Positions 1-9,246 of a stretch of 34,142 nucleotides of DNA are shown here, one piece after another. The notes beneath the pieces are model-generated. The model ran no database searches. It was not told the origin of the DNA and was given only the letters and a program-made list of their open reading frames with translations. Source of the stretch: an uncultured Erysipelotrichaceae bacterium (GTDB taxonomy: Bacteria; Bacillota_I; Bacilli_A; RFN20; CAG-826); NCBI GenBank assembly GCA_902773005.1, contig CACYCS010000010.1:1-34142 (forward strand), in the 5' to 3' direction. Each line of letters opens with the position of its first letter. Positions within the stretch are counted from its first letter, which is position 1. Both the position numbers and the translations under genes were made by a program.

Positions 1-633
1 GAGCGCCCCATTCCCCTTCATCCCGCCGAACTTATGGGCGGAGAAGCTGATCAAATCGATATCGGCATAAGGCAAATCGAGCTTTCCAATCGCCTGGGTG
101 ACGTCGGAATGGAACAAGGCCTTCGGGTATTTGCGGATGATCTTGAGGATGCTAGGCAAGTCATTGACGCTTCCGGTCTCGTTATTGACCGCCATCGCGG
201 ATACGAGGATCGTATCTTTGCTCATCGCCTCTTCTAGTGCGCTTAGGCCAAGCGTGCCGTCTTCTAGCACGGGCAAGATGACGACTTCGAAGCCGAACGC
301 TTCGCCAAGTTGACGGAAGGCGTTCAAGACGGAAGGGTGCTCAACCGCGGTCGTGATGATGCGCTTGCCCCTATTTTGGTAGCGGAATGCGGTGCCTTTG
401 ATCGCAAGGGCGTTGGCCTCGGTCGCACCGCTAGTGAAGATGAGGCCATGGGTCTTATTGACCTTCAGGAGACTTAAAATGGATGCCCTAGCGCCTTCTA
501 ATTCCCTCGCAGCTGAAAACCCTTCGGCGTGGAGGCTACTCGGATTTCCGAAAAAGGAGCGATTGATTTGGACGTAGCGGTCCAGCGCCTCGGGAAAAGG
601 GCGCGTGGTCGCGGCATAATCTAAATAAACCAT
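1..633 (-). CDS. Cysteine desulfurase (NifS/IscS family), C-terminus cut by window edge
   Basis: PLP-dependent enzyme that removes sulfur from cysteine for Fe-S cluster, thiamine or tRNA thiolation pathways in the cytoplasm. The reverse strand reads 211 codons with no stop to the left edge, so roughly the N-terminal half to two thirds is present. The start MVYLDYAATT is the classic family opening. SGATEAN (68-74), EHP with H99, NNETG (150-154), HSDVTQ (175-180) and SAHKFGG with the PLP-binding K201 are all visible. The ATG at 631-633 lies 12 nt after the ezrA stop, with a purine-rich AAGAGAG ahead of it, so it is probably the second gene of an ezrA operon. In Bacillus the equivalent gene is followed by thiI, which would lie off the window; a specialised role in tRNA thiolation is therefore plausible but unproven. 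Confidence 0.93.
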   Translation of the reverse strand, partial: MVYLDYAATTRPFPEALDRYVQINRSFFGNPSSLHAEGFSAARELEGARASILSLLKVNKTHGLIFTSGATEANALAIKGTAFRYQNRGKRIITTAVEHPSVLNAFRQLGEAFGFEVVILPVLEDGTLGLSALEEAMSKDTILVSAMAVNNETGSVNDLPSILKIIRKYPKALFHSDVTQAIGKLDLPYADIDLISFSAHKFGGMKGNGAL

Positions 634-645
634 CGATTGACTCTC

Positions 646-2358
646 TTACTCGCCGCGGATGCGCTTGATTGCCGCGGTCGTCTCTTCGTAGGCGCGTTTG
701 AAATCGCCGGCGAAATAGAAATTCTCGGTCTGGGTGAGGGTGCTATTGATCTCGCCGATGTGGGGACGGTCGCGATTGGCGAAGAGGATGGCGCTATCGG
801 CGAGGCGCATCTGCTCATAGTCGCGGTTAAGGGCGCTCAGGGTCGAATCGGCTTCTAGGCGAAGCGTCGCGATGACGTCATCCACCTTAAGCACGTCGAT
901 CGGGGTATTGCAGAGGGTGCTGAACACCTCGTCGATATACTGATAGAATTCCTCGAATTTCGGGCGGTATTTCACGTCGACCGAGGGCAAATTGATCTTG
1001 GCAAGCAATTCCTCGGCGTCTTTGATGCGGGCATAGTATTCGTCGATCTTCTGCAGGGCGGACTCGCTGTCGGATTTTAACGACATCAGGTAACGCGAGA
1101 AGTCCTCGATCGAGGAATTGGCCTGCTCCGCATCGTCGCGGAGGGCGTGCATTTTGGAGACGAGCATCGAATAGGGCTGCTTGGTGCCTGAATGGATGAA
1201 GGTGTCGAGCTGCCTCTTTGTGGCGCCGGCCTTGTTGATGAAGACCTTGATGTTATCGATCTTGGCCTGTTCTTCGCTAGGGATTACGTAGATCTTCTTG
1301 ATCTCGGGCAAGGCGTTGCAGATGCGGATGTATTGCTTGTCGACGTTCGCGGCGGAAGCGTAGATCCCCTCGCATTCGGAATCGAAGGTGACGCGGGCGT
1401 CCTTCTCTTTTTCGAAGAGGTCGAAGAACTCATCGACCTGGGCCAAGATCCCGTCGAGTTCCTCCTGCACGGAGCGGAGGTCGAACTGGCGGACGCGTTT
1501 GGTGATGTCCTCAAGCTGGCGGCGCATATCCTCGATCGAGGTGCGGGTCATCAGGTGGTGGAGCGGGTATCCGGCGTGGACCATCTCGTCATAGCGGTTC
1601 TCTAGGGACAAAAGCTTATCGGGGATGACCGATTGGATGGTGACGCAGATATTGGGAGTCTCGACGAGGGCTTTGGAAAGCTGGACGATGACTTCGTTTA
1701 GCTGCGGAAGCATCGACTTGGCTTCATCGTATTGGGCGGATTCGACGTAGGTCTCATATTCGACGAATTTGTCGTCGATGCGATGGAAGATCGCGTCGAA
1801 GGAGCCGGAGATCAAGGAAAGGTCTGCCTGCTTCACGTAGTAGTCCTGCTTGATCTTACGGAGGTTCTCCTTGAGCTGGAGGCATTGCTGGCGGCATTCC
1901 TCCTCAGGGCGAACGACCGCGGTGAGATCGGTATTCAAGGCGTTCACCTGCTCCTCGTATTGCTCGATGACTTCCCTCGCGGCGGGAAGAGCTTCCTTGA
2001 GGGCTTTGTAATCACGATCGGCGACCAAATCCTTCAAGTGGTTGATCGCGGTCTGCGAGGAGGAGTCGCTTTTGTCGCGGATCTCCTTGAAGCGGCGGTT
2101 GAACGTCATATGGGTGTTCACGTAGAGCAAATTCGTGAGCGAGATCATCTCGATGCGCTTGATGTATTGACTGTCCTGACCGAAAAGCAAGGCATGCAGG
2201 TATTCGAATTTGGATGACAAGGCGCGGACCTGGCGTTTCGCCCTCATCTGGGCGAATACGGTGAAATAAAGCAGGATCGCGATTCCCGCAATGACGGCTA
2301 CGCCGCCAACGATGATGCCAATGATGGCAGGTATTTCTAATAAGGTAACGATTCTCAT
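646..2358 (-). CDS. ezrA: Septation ring formation regulator EzrA-like
   Basis: Likely membrane-anchored coiled-coil protein that modulates FtsZ ring assembly at the cytoplasmic face of the membrane. From the chosen ATG (2356-2358) the protein is 570 aa, close to the usual 560-575. A single hydrophobic segment (about residues 8-30, rich in Ile/Val/Gly) is followed by a basic stretch and then a long, charged, cysteine-poor helical region, which is the EzrA architecture. An in-frame ATG at 2418 would add 20 residues. It is disfavoured because the -10 box at 2432-2437 leaves it almost no leader and the extra residues are not family-like; the start is still uncertain. Position next to divergent rpsD and upstream of a NifS homologue matches Bacillus gene order, which supports the call more than sequence similarity alone. 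Confidence 0.85.
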   Translation of the reverse strand: MRIVTLLEIPAIIGIIVGGVAVIAGIAILLYFTVFAQMRAKRQVRALSSKFEYLHALLFGQDSQYIKRIEMISLTNLLYVNTHMTFNRRFKEIRDKSDSSSQTAINHLKDLVADRDYKALKEALPAAREVIEQYEEQVNALNTDLTAVVRPEEECRQQCLQLKENLRKIKQDYYVKQADLSLISGSFDAIFHRIDDKFVEYETYVESAQYDEAKSMLPQLNEVIVQLSKALVETPNICVTIQSVIPDKLLSLENRYDEMVHAGYPLHHLMTRTSIEDMRRQLEDITKRVRQFDLRSVQEELDGILAQVDEFFDLFEKEKDARVTFDSECEGIYASAANVDKQYIRICNALPEIKKIYVIPSEEQAKIDNIKVFINKAGATKRQLDTFIHSGTKQPYSMLVSKMHALRDDAEQANSSIEDFSRYLMSLKSDSESALQKIDEYYARIKDAEELLAKINLPSVDVKYRPKFEEFYQYIDEVFSTLCNTPIDVLKVDDVIATLRLEADSTLSALNRDYEQMRLADSAILFANRDRPHIGEINSTLTQTENFYFAGDFKRAYEETTAAIKRIRGE

Positions 2359-2431
2359 GCCTATAATCATACACTCGCACATGCACACTCGCGAGGGGGC
2401 AATTCGCTTTTTCATCACGATTTTGGGCCAG

Positions 2432-2437
2432 ATTATA
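2432..2437 (-). promoter_or_regulatory. -10 box of the ezrA operon
   Basis: Perfect TATAAT on the minus strand, about 74 nt upstream of the preferred ezrA start. No good -35 hexamer is visible at 16-18 nt spacing. Transcription would begin near 2425. Confidence 0.5.
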
Positions 2438-2635
2438 CTTTAAAGCGATAGCAATTATTTTGGGATAGTTAATCAAAAACGCATACACGGGGTCGCTCGA
2501 TTCCTATTCTATACATAGGAAAGCGATGGTTTTCTTGACCCGTAGCCCCATTGGCGCGCAGCCTTGATATCTATAGCCCGCCACCCCCGCCGAAAATAGC
2601 CAAACAAAATGATTGAAACGGATTTCGTGCACGTG
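2438..2635. other. Divergent intergenic region between ezrA and rpsD with a large hairpin
   Basis: No gene seen. At 2487-2543 an extended inverted repeat is visible: TTCCTAT (2501-2507) pairs with ATAGGAA (2515-2521), extended by TCGCT (2493-2497) with AGCGA (2522-2526) across a 3-nt bulge. Outer ACGGGGTC and GACCCGT arms lie at 2487-2494 and 2537-2543. On the minus strand the structure is followed after a short gap by a GTTTTT run. It could be a small RNA or an upstream regulatory structure. Confidence 0.45.
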
Positions 2636-2641
2636 TATACT
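2613..2641 (+). promoter_or_regulatory. rpsD promoter
   Basis: TTGAAA (2613-2618), 17 nt, TATACT (2636-2641): a near-consensus housekeeping promoter facing rpsD. Confidence 0.75.
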
Positions 2642-2647
2642 TTTGCT

Positions 2648-2802
2648 CGCGTGAAGAAGCAGCATGCCTCTACGCTTCCGCCTGACGTCGGACCAAAGAA
2701 ACAAAGTAAGCCCCTTGCTACTGGGCCGAAATCAATTCCGACACCCGGGAAGATGGAAGAAGCACCCTAACTTTGTAAACGCAAAGAAAGGAGAACACAC
2801 AG
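2648..2802 (+). promoter_or_regulatory. Long rpsD 5' leader, possible S4 autoregulatory leader
   Basis: About 155 nt separate the predicted transcription start from the rpsD ATG. Firmicute rpsD genes often carry a structured leader bound by S4 itself, and several GC-rich complementary segments are visible here (for example around 2712-2750). I cannot align it to the known leader family by eye, so function is inferred from position. The ribosome binding site AAAGGAG is at 2787-2793. Confidence 0.4.
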
Positions 2803-3408
2803 ATGTCTAGGTACACCAAAAGCACTTGGAAAAAGTCCCGCCACCTCAATTTCTCGGTCCTCGAGACCGGCGAGGAGTTGAAGAAGCGTCCCTATGGCCC
2901 TGGCCAGCACGGCAACGACCGCAAGAGGAAAGCCTCCGAATACGGCAGCCAGCTTCTCGAAAAGCAGAAGCTCCGCAACCTCTACGGCATCAACGAGCGC
3001 CAGTTCCGTCGCCTCTTCCTCATCGCTAAGAAAGACCCGACCGTCACCGGTCTCGCCTTCTTCAGGATCCTTGAGTCCAGGCTCGACAACCTCGTCTATC
3101 GCATGGGATTCGCCCGCAGCCGCGCTGGCGCCCGTCAGCTCGTGAACCACGGCCACATCCTCGTCAATGGCAAGAAGTGCGATATCGCTTCCCGCCTCTG
3201 CGAGATCGGCGACGTCATCAGCCTCAAAGAGGAAAGCCCGCTCAAAGTGGTCAAGGAATCCATGGAGTCCAGGCCCGCTTCCGTCGGCTACGTCACCGTC
3301 GATGCCGACAAGTTCACCGGAACCTTCACCAGGCTCCCTGAGCGCAACGAGCTCCCGCTCGATATCAACGAATCCGCGATCATCGAGTACTACAACCGCA
3401 AACTGTAA
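2803..3408 (+). CDS. rpsD: 30S ribosomal protein S4
   Basis: Primary 16S rRNA-binding protein of the small ribosomal subunit, and in Firmicutes a repressor of its own mRNA. It has 201 aa, typical for the family. The N-terminal part begins MSRYTKSTWKKSR and contains the RPYGPGQHG segment characteristic of S4. The S4 RNA-binding domain (about residues 90-155, with RLDNLVYRMGFA and VNHGHILVNGKK) is intact. It belongs to the zinc-free form: the N-terminal CxxC pairs are absent. The strong AAAGGAG site 9 nt upstream fixes the start. It is monocistronic between its own promoter and terminator. Confidence 0.98.
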   Translation: MSRYTKSTWKKSRHLNFSVLETGEELKKRPYGPGQHGNDRKRKASEYGSQLLEKQKLRNLYGINERQFRRLFLIAKKDPTVTGLAFFRILESRLDNLVYRMGFARSRAGARQLVNHGHILVNGKKCDIASRLCEIGDVISLKEESPLKVVKESMESRPASVGYVTVDADKFTGTFTRLPERNELPLDINESAIIEYYNRKL

Positions 3409-3431
3409 TCCCTTCGAGGATTCGCAGACAG

Positions 3432-3459
3432 CCCAGACACAGACGTCTGGGTTTTTCTT
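3432..3459 (+). terminator. Rho-independent terminator of rpsD
   Basis: CCCAGAC (3432-3438) and GTCTGGG (3445-3451) form a 7-bp stem with a 6-nt loop, followed by a run of five T. Confidence 0.9.
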
Positions 3460-3492
3460 TGCGTGCCCGCTTAAGGCGGCTGCATCCTGCGC

Positions 3493-3521
3493 TTTCATTT
3501 TTTCAGCAAACTTAGTATATT
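3493..3521 (+). promoter_or_regulatory. Promoter of the first metalloprotease gene
   Basis: TTTCAT (3493-3498), 17 nt, TATATT (3516-3521). The transcript would carry the strong GGGAGGTG binding site at 3548-3555. Confidence 0.55.
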
Positions 3522-3560
3522 GATGTTCCTAGCGGGCACGCGCCCGCGGGAGGTGTAGTC

Positions 3561-5207
3561 ATGAAAAGAAAAATCCCATTGCTTGCGCTCACCAGCGCGA
3601 TGCTAGCAAGCTGCTCGATTTCAATTAAACCCCAGCAGAGTGCTTCAAGCCCAGCTTCCGTTTCGGAGCCTGCTCCGACTTCTTCCGTTGCTCCCTCTAC
3701 CGATAGCCAAGAAAGCAAACCCCTTCCCGAGATTTCCTCGGAAGAACCAGCTCCAGAGATTTCCGAATCCGCTTCTAGCGAGGAAGATAGCGGCAAAGGC
3801 TATGCCAAATTCTCAACGGAAGACATCCGTCTTGGCAATTACCCTTCCCACAATGTTTTCCAAGACGACTCGGTCCTCGATTCGATTGGAGATCAGAAGC
3901 TTCTCGTCATCCCCGTCTACACGACCGATGGCGGTACTTTCACCCAAGCAGAGCTCAATATGATCGAAACCGCCTATAATGGCGAGTCCGATGAAACCGG
4001 GTGGCGCAGCCTCCGCACCTTCTATGAAGAATCAAGCTATGGAAAGCTCAGCATGCGCGCAACCCTCGTCTCCCCTTATGCCTTGGGGAAGACCACCAGC
4101 GCATTCGCAAAGCAATACGCGAACTGGGATGAGTCCGACTTCGGAAACTATCTGAATACGATCGTTCAATCCTACGCCTCGGCAGTCGATCTCAAACAAT
4201 TCGACCAGAATAATGACGGCTATATCGATGGCGTCGAATTTGTATACAAGAATAACGGCACCGAATGGGATGGATACAGCAGCACCACCGAGGTTTGGTG
4301 GGCTTTCACGAATCTCACATACAAATCCGCGAACAAAACTAACCCTGTCGCAGGCGCCTACTTCTGGTCCCCCTACGATATGATTGAGACCGACTACTAC
4401 ACCCCGAACATCGACGTCCATACCCTTGTGCACGAAACCGGCCACCTCCTCGGTGCGGATGACTATTACTCCTATGGGGCAGAAACCGATGGCTTCCCCG
4501 CCGGAATGGTCGATATGATGGACTGCAACGTCGGCGACCATAACGCGTTCACCAAATCGATCTACGGCTGGGTCGACCCCTATGCTCCAGACGGAAGCAA
4601 AGACCAATTCGAGATCACCTTGAATTCGTTCCAGTCTTCTGGCGACTGCCTGATTCTCGTCGATCCTTCCAAATGGAACGGAACCGTTTACGATGAGTAC
4701 TTCATGCTCTCCTACTACACTCCTGACGGACTCTATGAAAATGACGTCAGCGGGTACCCCGAATACTCCGGAAGCGATATGAATAACGGCAAGATCTATC
4801 AGAAAGCCGGACTTCAGATGTTTCACGTCGACGCCCGCGTCGGAACCTATAGCCAGCGCTCCGGAAAGGTAACCTTCGCGACTGACCCCCTCAACGAAGA
4901 CGCTTGCATGCTAGCGAGCAACACATCGAGTTACTCGAAATCAGGATACACCTTGATCGAAGCCATCTCCGCCGATGGGGTGAATCACTTCAAAGGCTCA
5001 AGGGCATCCAGCCGCTATTTCGGCAGCCAGAAGGTTCTATTCGGAACGAGCGACTACGGATGCGGCTCCAGCGAATTCACCGCGAATACCGCGAAGAACA
5101 TCCTCAAGAACTCGACCAAGATGAACAACGGGAACGCTATCCCCTGGAGCTTCTCGGTCACCGAGCAGACGGATTCGACCATCACATTGTCCGTCACGAA
5201 AAACTGA
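3561..5207 (+). CDS. M6-type (immune inhibitor A-like) zinc metalloprotease lipoprotein
   Basis: Predicted surface-anchored protease of 548 aa. The N-terminus is a lipoprotein signal with lipobox LASC, lipidated Cys18. A Ser/Pro/Glu-rich linker (about 25-80) would space the enzyme from the membrane. The catalytic zinc motif HETGH is at residues 291-295, followed by LLGADDYYSYG and a downstream MMD segment, as in M6-family domain proteins. A Ca-binding-like loop, D215 to D223 (DGYIDG), precedes it. The start is fixed by the lipobox and the GGGAGGTG ribosome site. It has its own promoter and terminator, so it is a single-gene unit. A paralogue lies at 9782-11764. Substrate unknown; extracellular protein or mucin degradation is the natural guess. 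Confidence 0.88.
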   Translation: MKRKIPLLALTSAMLASCSISIKPQQSASSPASVSEPAPTSSVAPSTDSQESKPLPEISSEEPAPEISESASSEEDSGKGYAKFSTEDIRLGNYPSHNVFQDDSVLDSIGDQKLLVIPVYTTDGGTFTQAELNMIETAYNGESDETGWRSLRTFYEESSYGKLSMRATLVSPYALGKTTSAFAKQYANWDESDFGNYLNTIVQSYASAVDLKQFDQNNDGYIDGVEFVYKNNGTEWDGYSSTTEVWWAFTNLTYKSANKTNPVAGAYFWSPYDMIETDYYTPNIDVHTLVHETGHLLGADDYYSYGAETDGFPAGMVDMMDCNVGDHNAFTKSIYGWVDPYAPDGSKDQFEITLNSFQSSGDCLILVDPSKWNGTVYDEYFMLSYYTPDGLYENDVSGYPEYSGSDMNNGKIYQKAGLQMFHVDARVGTYSQRSGKVTFATDPLNEDACMLASNTSSYSKSGYTLIEAISADGVNHFKGSRASSRYFGSQKVLFGTSDYGCGSSEFTANTAKNILKNSTKMNNGNAIPWSFSVTEQTDSTITLSVTKN

Positions 5208-5242
5208 AAATCGAATACACGTCCCTAACGGATTATGAAATG

Positions 5243-5270
5243 GCCGCGCAAAAATGCGCGGCGTTTCTTG
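5243..5270 (+). terminator. Terminator after the first metalloprotease gene
   Basis: GCCGCGCA (5243-5250), AAAA loop, TGCGCGGC (5255-5262), then a T-rich tail. Confidence 0.75.
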
Positions 5271-5323
5271 TTCTGACAATCGAATCTTACTTTGGAATGA
5301 GCGTTCGCTATCATTCAAGCAGA

Positions 5324-5356
5324 TAAAAAGCCCCACTCCGCTTGGGAATGAGGCTT
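5324..5356 (-). terminator. Terminator of groES-groEL
   Basis: On the minus strand a 12-bp stem (5328-5356, with G:T pairs and a 5-nt loop) ends in GGCTT followed by TTTAT, directly downstream of the groEL stop. Confidence 0.85.
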
Positions 5357-5381
5357 TCGGTATTATGTTTGATTCGGGGAA

Positions 5382-7022
<1,641 letters not shown>

Positions 7023-7027
7023 TTAGT

Positions 7028-7306
7028 TTATTCGATGATGGCGAGGATGTCCTCTTCCTTGATGAGGAGGTACTTGTGGCCATCGTCTTCGTATTCGGTG
7101 CCAGCGTAATCGCGGTAGATGACCTTCTCGCCTTCCTTCAGTCCGATCGGGCAGAGCTTGCCATCTTTGTCTTTCTTGCCGATTCCGACGGCAATGACGG
7201 TGGCGACGTTGCCCTGCTTCTTCTCGGAAGTCAAGACGATCGAGCCGACCTTTTTCTCGTTGGGGAGCTTCTCTAGAAGCACGTATTCATTAAGTGGTTT
7301 GATCAT
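7028..7306 (-). CDS. groES: Co-chaperonin GroES (Hsp10)
   Basis: Heptameric lid of the GroEL chamber. It is 92 aa with the family start MIKPLNEYVLLEKL, a mobile-loop region, the GxKVIYRDYAGTE segment and the C-terminal EEDILAIIE. A GAAGG binding site precedes the ATG. First gene of the operon; the promoter and CIRCE operator lie 34-75 nt upstream. Confidence 0.98.
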   Translation of the reverse strand: MIKPLNEYVLLEKLPNEKKVGSIVLTSEKKQGNVATVIAVGIGKKDKDGKLCPIGLKEGEKVIYRDYAGTEYEDDGHKYLLIKEEDILAIIE

Positions 7307-7339
7307 TTTTTATGCCTTCTTTCGTTGGATACGCATTAC

Positions 7340-7367
7340 ATCTTAGCCATAATTTTAGCACTGTCAA
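7340..7367 (-). promoter_or_regulatory. groES-groEL promoter
   Basis: On the minus strand TTGACA (7362-7367), 16 nt, TAAGAT (7340-7345). The -35 box lies inside the CIRCE element. Confidence 0.7.
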
Positions 7368-7381
7368 GCGGTGAGTGCTAA
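7355..7381 (-). promoter_or_regulatory. CIRCE operator (HrcA binding site)
   Basis: Plus-strand arms TTAGCACTG (7355-7363) and GAGTGCTAA (7373-7381) are separated by 9 nt. This matches the CIRCE consensus with a single mismatch in one arm. It overlaps the -35 box, so repression by an HrcA homologue and induction by heat or misfolding stress is expected. Confidence 0.95.
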
Positions 7382-7473
7382 ATCTTGCAATTTCGGCATT
7401 TCTTTTTCCGCGCAAGAGGTCAAGAGGTATAAAAGTATTATTTTTTGCATCAAGCGCATATGCGTGCATAAAG

Positions 7474-7496
7474 AATCATTGTTCGTTGCAATGATT
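7474..7496 (-). terminator. Possible terminator of the Nudix gene
   Basis: AATCATTG (7474-7481) and CAATGATT (7489-7496) form a perfect 8-bp stem with a 7-nt loop, about 50 nt downstream of the Nudix stop. The minus-strand tail (CTTTATG) is a poor T-run, so this is a weak or non-canonical terminator. Confidence 0.4.
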
Positions 7497-7544
7497 GGCG
7501 AAATATCGATACATGTCCCGCTTCTTTTTGTATTGCGGGCAAGT

Positions 7545-8075
7545 TTATTGCTTTTGCTTGGCCTTCATTTCAAGGACGCGCTTCGCTTCTTTCAGAATCG
7601 GGAGCTCGCGTTGCTTGACTAGCTTTGCAACCTGCGTATCCTCGAGGTTTTCGTATAGCCTGATCGCCTCGTCAATCGGAACGTATCGCGTTTCGGTGAT
7701 CATAAGGTCGCCCAAGGAGGCGAAATGCTTTTGCTTCCGTTCCTTGATGTAAACCAGGAAATAATGGTTGATGTTCTTTCTTTTGATGAGGTTATAGGCA
7801 TCGACGACTTCGCCGAGGTATTCCCCTACCTCGACTCTAGCGCCGAGTTCCTCATCGCATTCGCGGACCACGGCTTCCTCGAATGTCTCTCCTTCGTCCA
7901 CGCCGCCTCCTGGGGTCTCGTAATACGTTTGGCCGCAGAAAACGTCATGGCGGACGATCAGATGAATCGCCACGTTGCCATTTTCGTCTAACGCCACGGC
8001 GCGGGCGACTTTCCTAGTATGGGTAAATCCCTCAAAGGGATATTGGTCATCGGTGAGTTCGAGTTTGATTGGCAT
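7545..8075 (-). CDS. Nudix hydrolase
   Basis: Cytoplasmic hydrolase of nucleoside diphosphate-linked compounds; substrate not predictable. It has 176 aa. The Nudix box runs from G57 to about A79 (GGVDEGE ... RECDEELG): G57, E63, R71, E72, E75, E76 and G78 all fit GX5EX7REUXEEXGU, with Cys at the first aliphatic position. The N-terminal part carries a strand-rich region with HLIVRHDVF, and the C-terminus is Lys-rich. No Shine-Dalgarno sequence is visible. A perfect -10 box lies 7 nt upstream of the ATG, so the message is probably leaderless. Confidence 0.93.
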   Translation of the reverse strand: MPIKLELTDDQYPFEGFTHTRKVARAVALDENGNVAIHLIVRHDVFCGQTYYETPGGGVDEGETFEEAVVRECDEELGARVEVGEYLGEVVDAYNLIKRKNINHYFLVYIKERKQKHFASLGDLMITETRYVPIDEAIRLYENLEDTQVAKLVKQRELPILKEAKRVLEMKAKQKQ

Positions 8076-8082
8076 GTCCCCG

Positions 8083-8112
8083 ATTATACCCCTATTGCGA
8101 TAGGCGTGGTAA
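8083..8112 (-). promoter_or_regulatory. Leaderless-type promoter of the Nudix gene
   Basis: Minus strand TATAAT at 8083-8088, seven nt before the ATG; a possible -35 TTACCA at 8107-8112 with 18-nt spacing. Predicted transcription start is at or next to the A of the start codon. Confidence 0.6.
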
Positions 8113-8115
8113 ACT
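8107..8115 (+). promoter_or_regulatory. Extended -10 promoter of the Pr6Pr-like gene
   Basis: TGG followed by TAAACT (8110-8115), 11 nt before the ATG at 8127; no clear -35. It overlaps the divergent Nudix promoter, so the two may compete. Confidence 0.4.
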
Positions 8116-8126
8116 AAACCCGCATT

Positions 8127-8792
8127 ATGCAGATTCGAAACCGTTTGATTCCATTGATATACCGGATGGCAGCATCTGCCGGGACGCTTGTGGCGCTTAT
8201 TTTCTACGTGACTGCGCTAGGTCCCGCATGGCGCGCATTGTCGCTATGCTCAGTGCAAATCGGCTATGCGCTTGCGGTTGTTCTCGTCTTTGAGACCATC
8301 TTCAACGCGATCGATATGAGGCACGGGATCCGCGGGATGGCCGCAGGATTCTACATGCCGTTCAAGCTGCCCCTAGTGGTGTTTTGCATGGCCGCGGGGC
8401 TACTCTATTTCATCGACACGATCGTCTTCTATCCGATCGAATTCGGTGCGCAGGGTCTCATATATCACGCCGTATTGCTGCTAGTGCCCCTCATCGATTA
8501 CCTCCTCTTCGACGAAAAGGGCACCGTCAAATGGTACCAAGCCTTGAGCGCGATGCTATATCCCACGCTCTACCTCGCTTTCGTTTGGGCGCGTCCGATC
8601 ATCTGGCCAGACGCTGAGCTATATAACGGAAGTTCAGGAATGTACCCCTACATCATCTTGAATCCGAGGAACGACTTCTTCTTGCTCGGCAGTGTCGGCG
8701 GGTTCTTGGCCCTTGCCGCGATCCTAGTCGGCGTTAGCTTCCTGAACGACGTATTGGCAGGCAAATACCGCAATAGGGAGCCGCTTATATAG
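8127..8792 (+). CDS. Pr6Pr-like integral membrane protein
   Basis: A 221-aa polytopic membrane protein with about six hydrophobic segments. The central YHAVLLLVPLIDYLLF followed by DEKG, and the later NGSSGMYPYIILNP segment, resemble the Pr6Pr family (FAR-17a/AIG1-like), whose biochemical role in bacteria is not established. No SD sequence is evident; see the adjacent extended -10. Its last 8 nt overlap tail-to-tail with the VanZ-like gene on the other strand, and no terminator separates them. Function unknown. Confidence 0.75.
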   Translation: MQIRNRLIPLIYRMAASAGTLVALIFYVTALGPAWRALSLCSVQIGYALAVVLVFETIFNAIDMRHGIRGMAAGFYMPFKLPLVVFCMAAGLLYFIDTIVFYPIEFGAQGLIYHAVLLLVPLIDYLLFDEKGTVKWYQALSAMLYPTLYLAFVWARPIIWPDAELYNGSSGMYPYIILNPRNDFFLLGSVGGFLALAAILVGVSFLNDVLAGKYRNREPLI

Positions 8793-9225
8793 GATGTTTC
8801 ATCAGGAAATGGGTCAAATAGGTGAAAGCCCAGCCTGAGAAATCGATCAGCACATCCGCGAAGGAGGCGAATCTCCCCGCGCTCCAAATCTGGGTGAATT
8901 CGCCAGCGCACGACAATAGGAATCCATAGGCGAGGAAAAGAATCGCCTCTTTCTTTTTGCTTAGGCCAAATGTGCGCAGGAAAAGAAAGCCGAATAGGCC
9001 ATCGAGCAGGAAGAGCGAGAAGTGGCCGAGGAATTTCGCGGCCACCCCAACGATCGCATCCCTTTCATAGGAAGAAAGCGAGCCGCCGAAAAAGACGTCG
9101 TTGATCCATCCGATGATGAGCCCACCCGTCCGGTTATGGTCATCGCCAGTCCTGGTCGAAGTGAAAATGATGAGCGCGCTTAGGGCGAGGGTTATGATGG
9201 CGTAGGCGATTCGTCTTTTCTTCAT
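8785..9225 (-). CDS. VanZ-like membrane protein
   Basis: About 147 aa, with a hydrophobic N-terminal segment (SALIIFTSTRTG) and further hydrophobic helices around residues 60-80 and 85-105. HFSLFLLDGLFGFLFL, the GEFTQIWSAGR motif and VLIDFSGWAF match the VanZ family pattern, where a conserved E/Q loop and a final D-x-G membrane segment are typical. Some VanZ proteins give low-level teicoplanin resistance, but most are of unknown role. The chosen ATG (9223-9225) is preceded by TATAAT only 8 nt away; an upstream in-frame TTG at 9234 overlaps the -10 box and is unlikely to be used. Confidence 0.8.
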   Translation of the reverse strand: MKKRRIAYAIITLALSALIIFTSTRTGDDHNRTGGLIIGWINDVFFGGSLSSYERDAIVGVAAKFLGHFSLFLLDGLFGFLFLRTFGLSKKKEAILFLAYGFLLSCAGEFTQIWSAGRFASFADVLIDFSGWAFTYLTHFLMKHPI

Positions 9226-9233
9226 CGCCTCCA

Positions 9234-9239
9234 ATTATA
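9234..9239 (-). promoter_or_regulatory. Leaderless-type -10 box of the VanZ-like gene
   Basis: TATAAT on the minus strand, 8 nt before the ATG at 9225. The GGAGG lying between them is too close to the ATG to act as a normal ribosome site and would fall outside the transcript. The -35 region lies inside the end of the upstream gene. Confidence 0.55.
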
Positions 9240-9246
9240 GTGCCGA

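Noticed and set aside
7449..7544. Second hairpin CCCGC/GCGGG downstream of the Nudix gene as its terminator
   Set aside because: Only 5 bp with a long loop and no following T-run on the minus strand; the AATCATTG hairpin at 7474-7496 is a better, though still weak, candidate.
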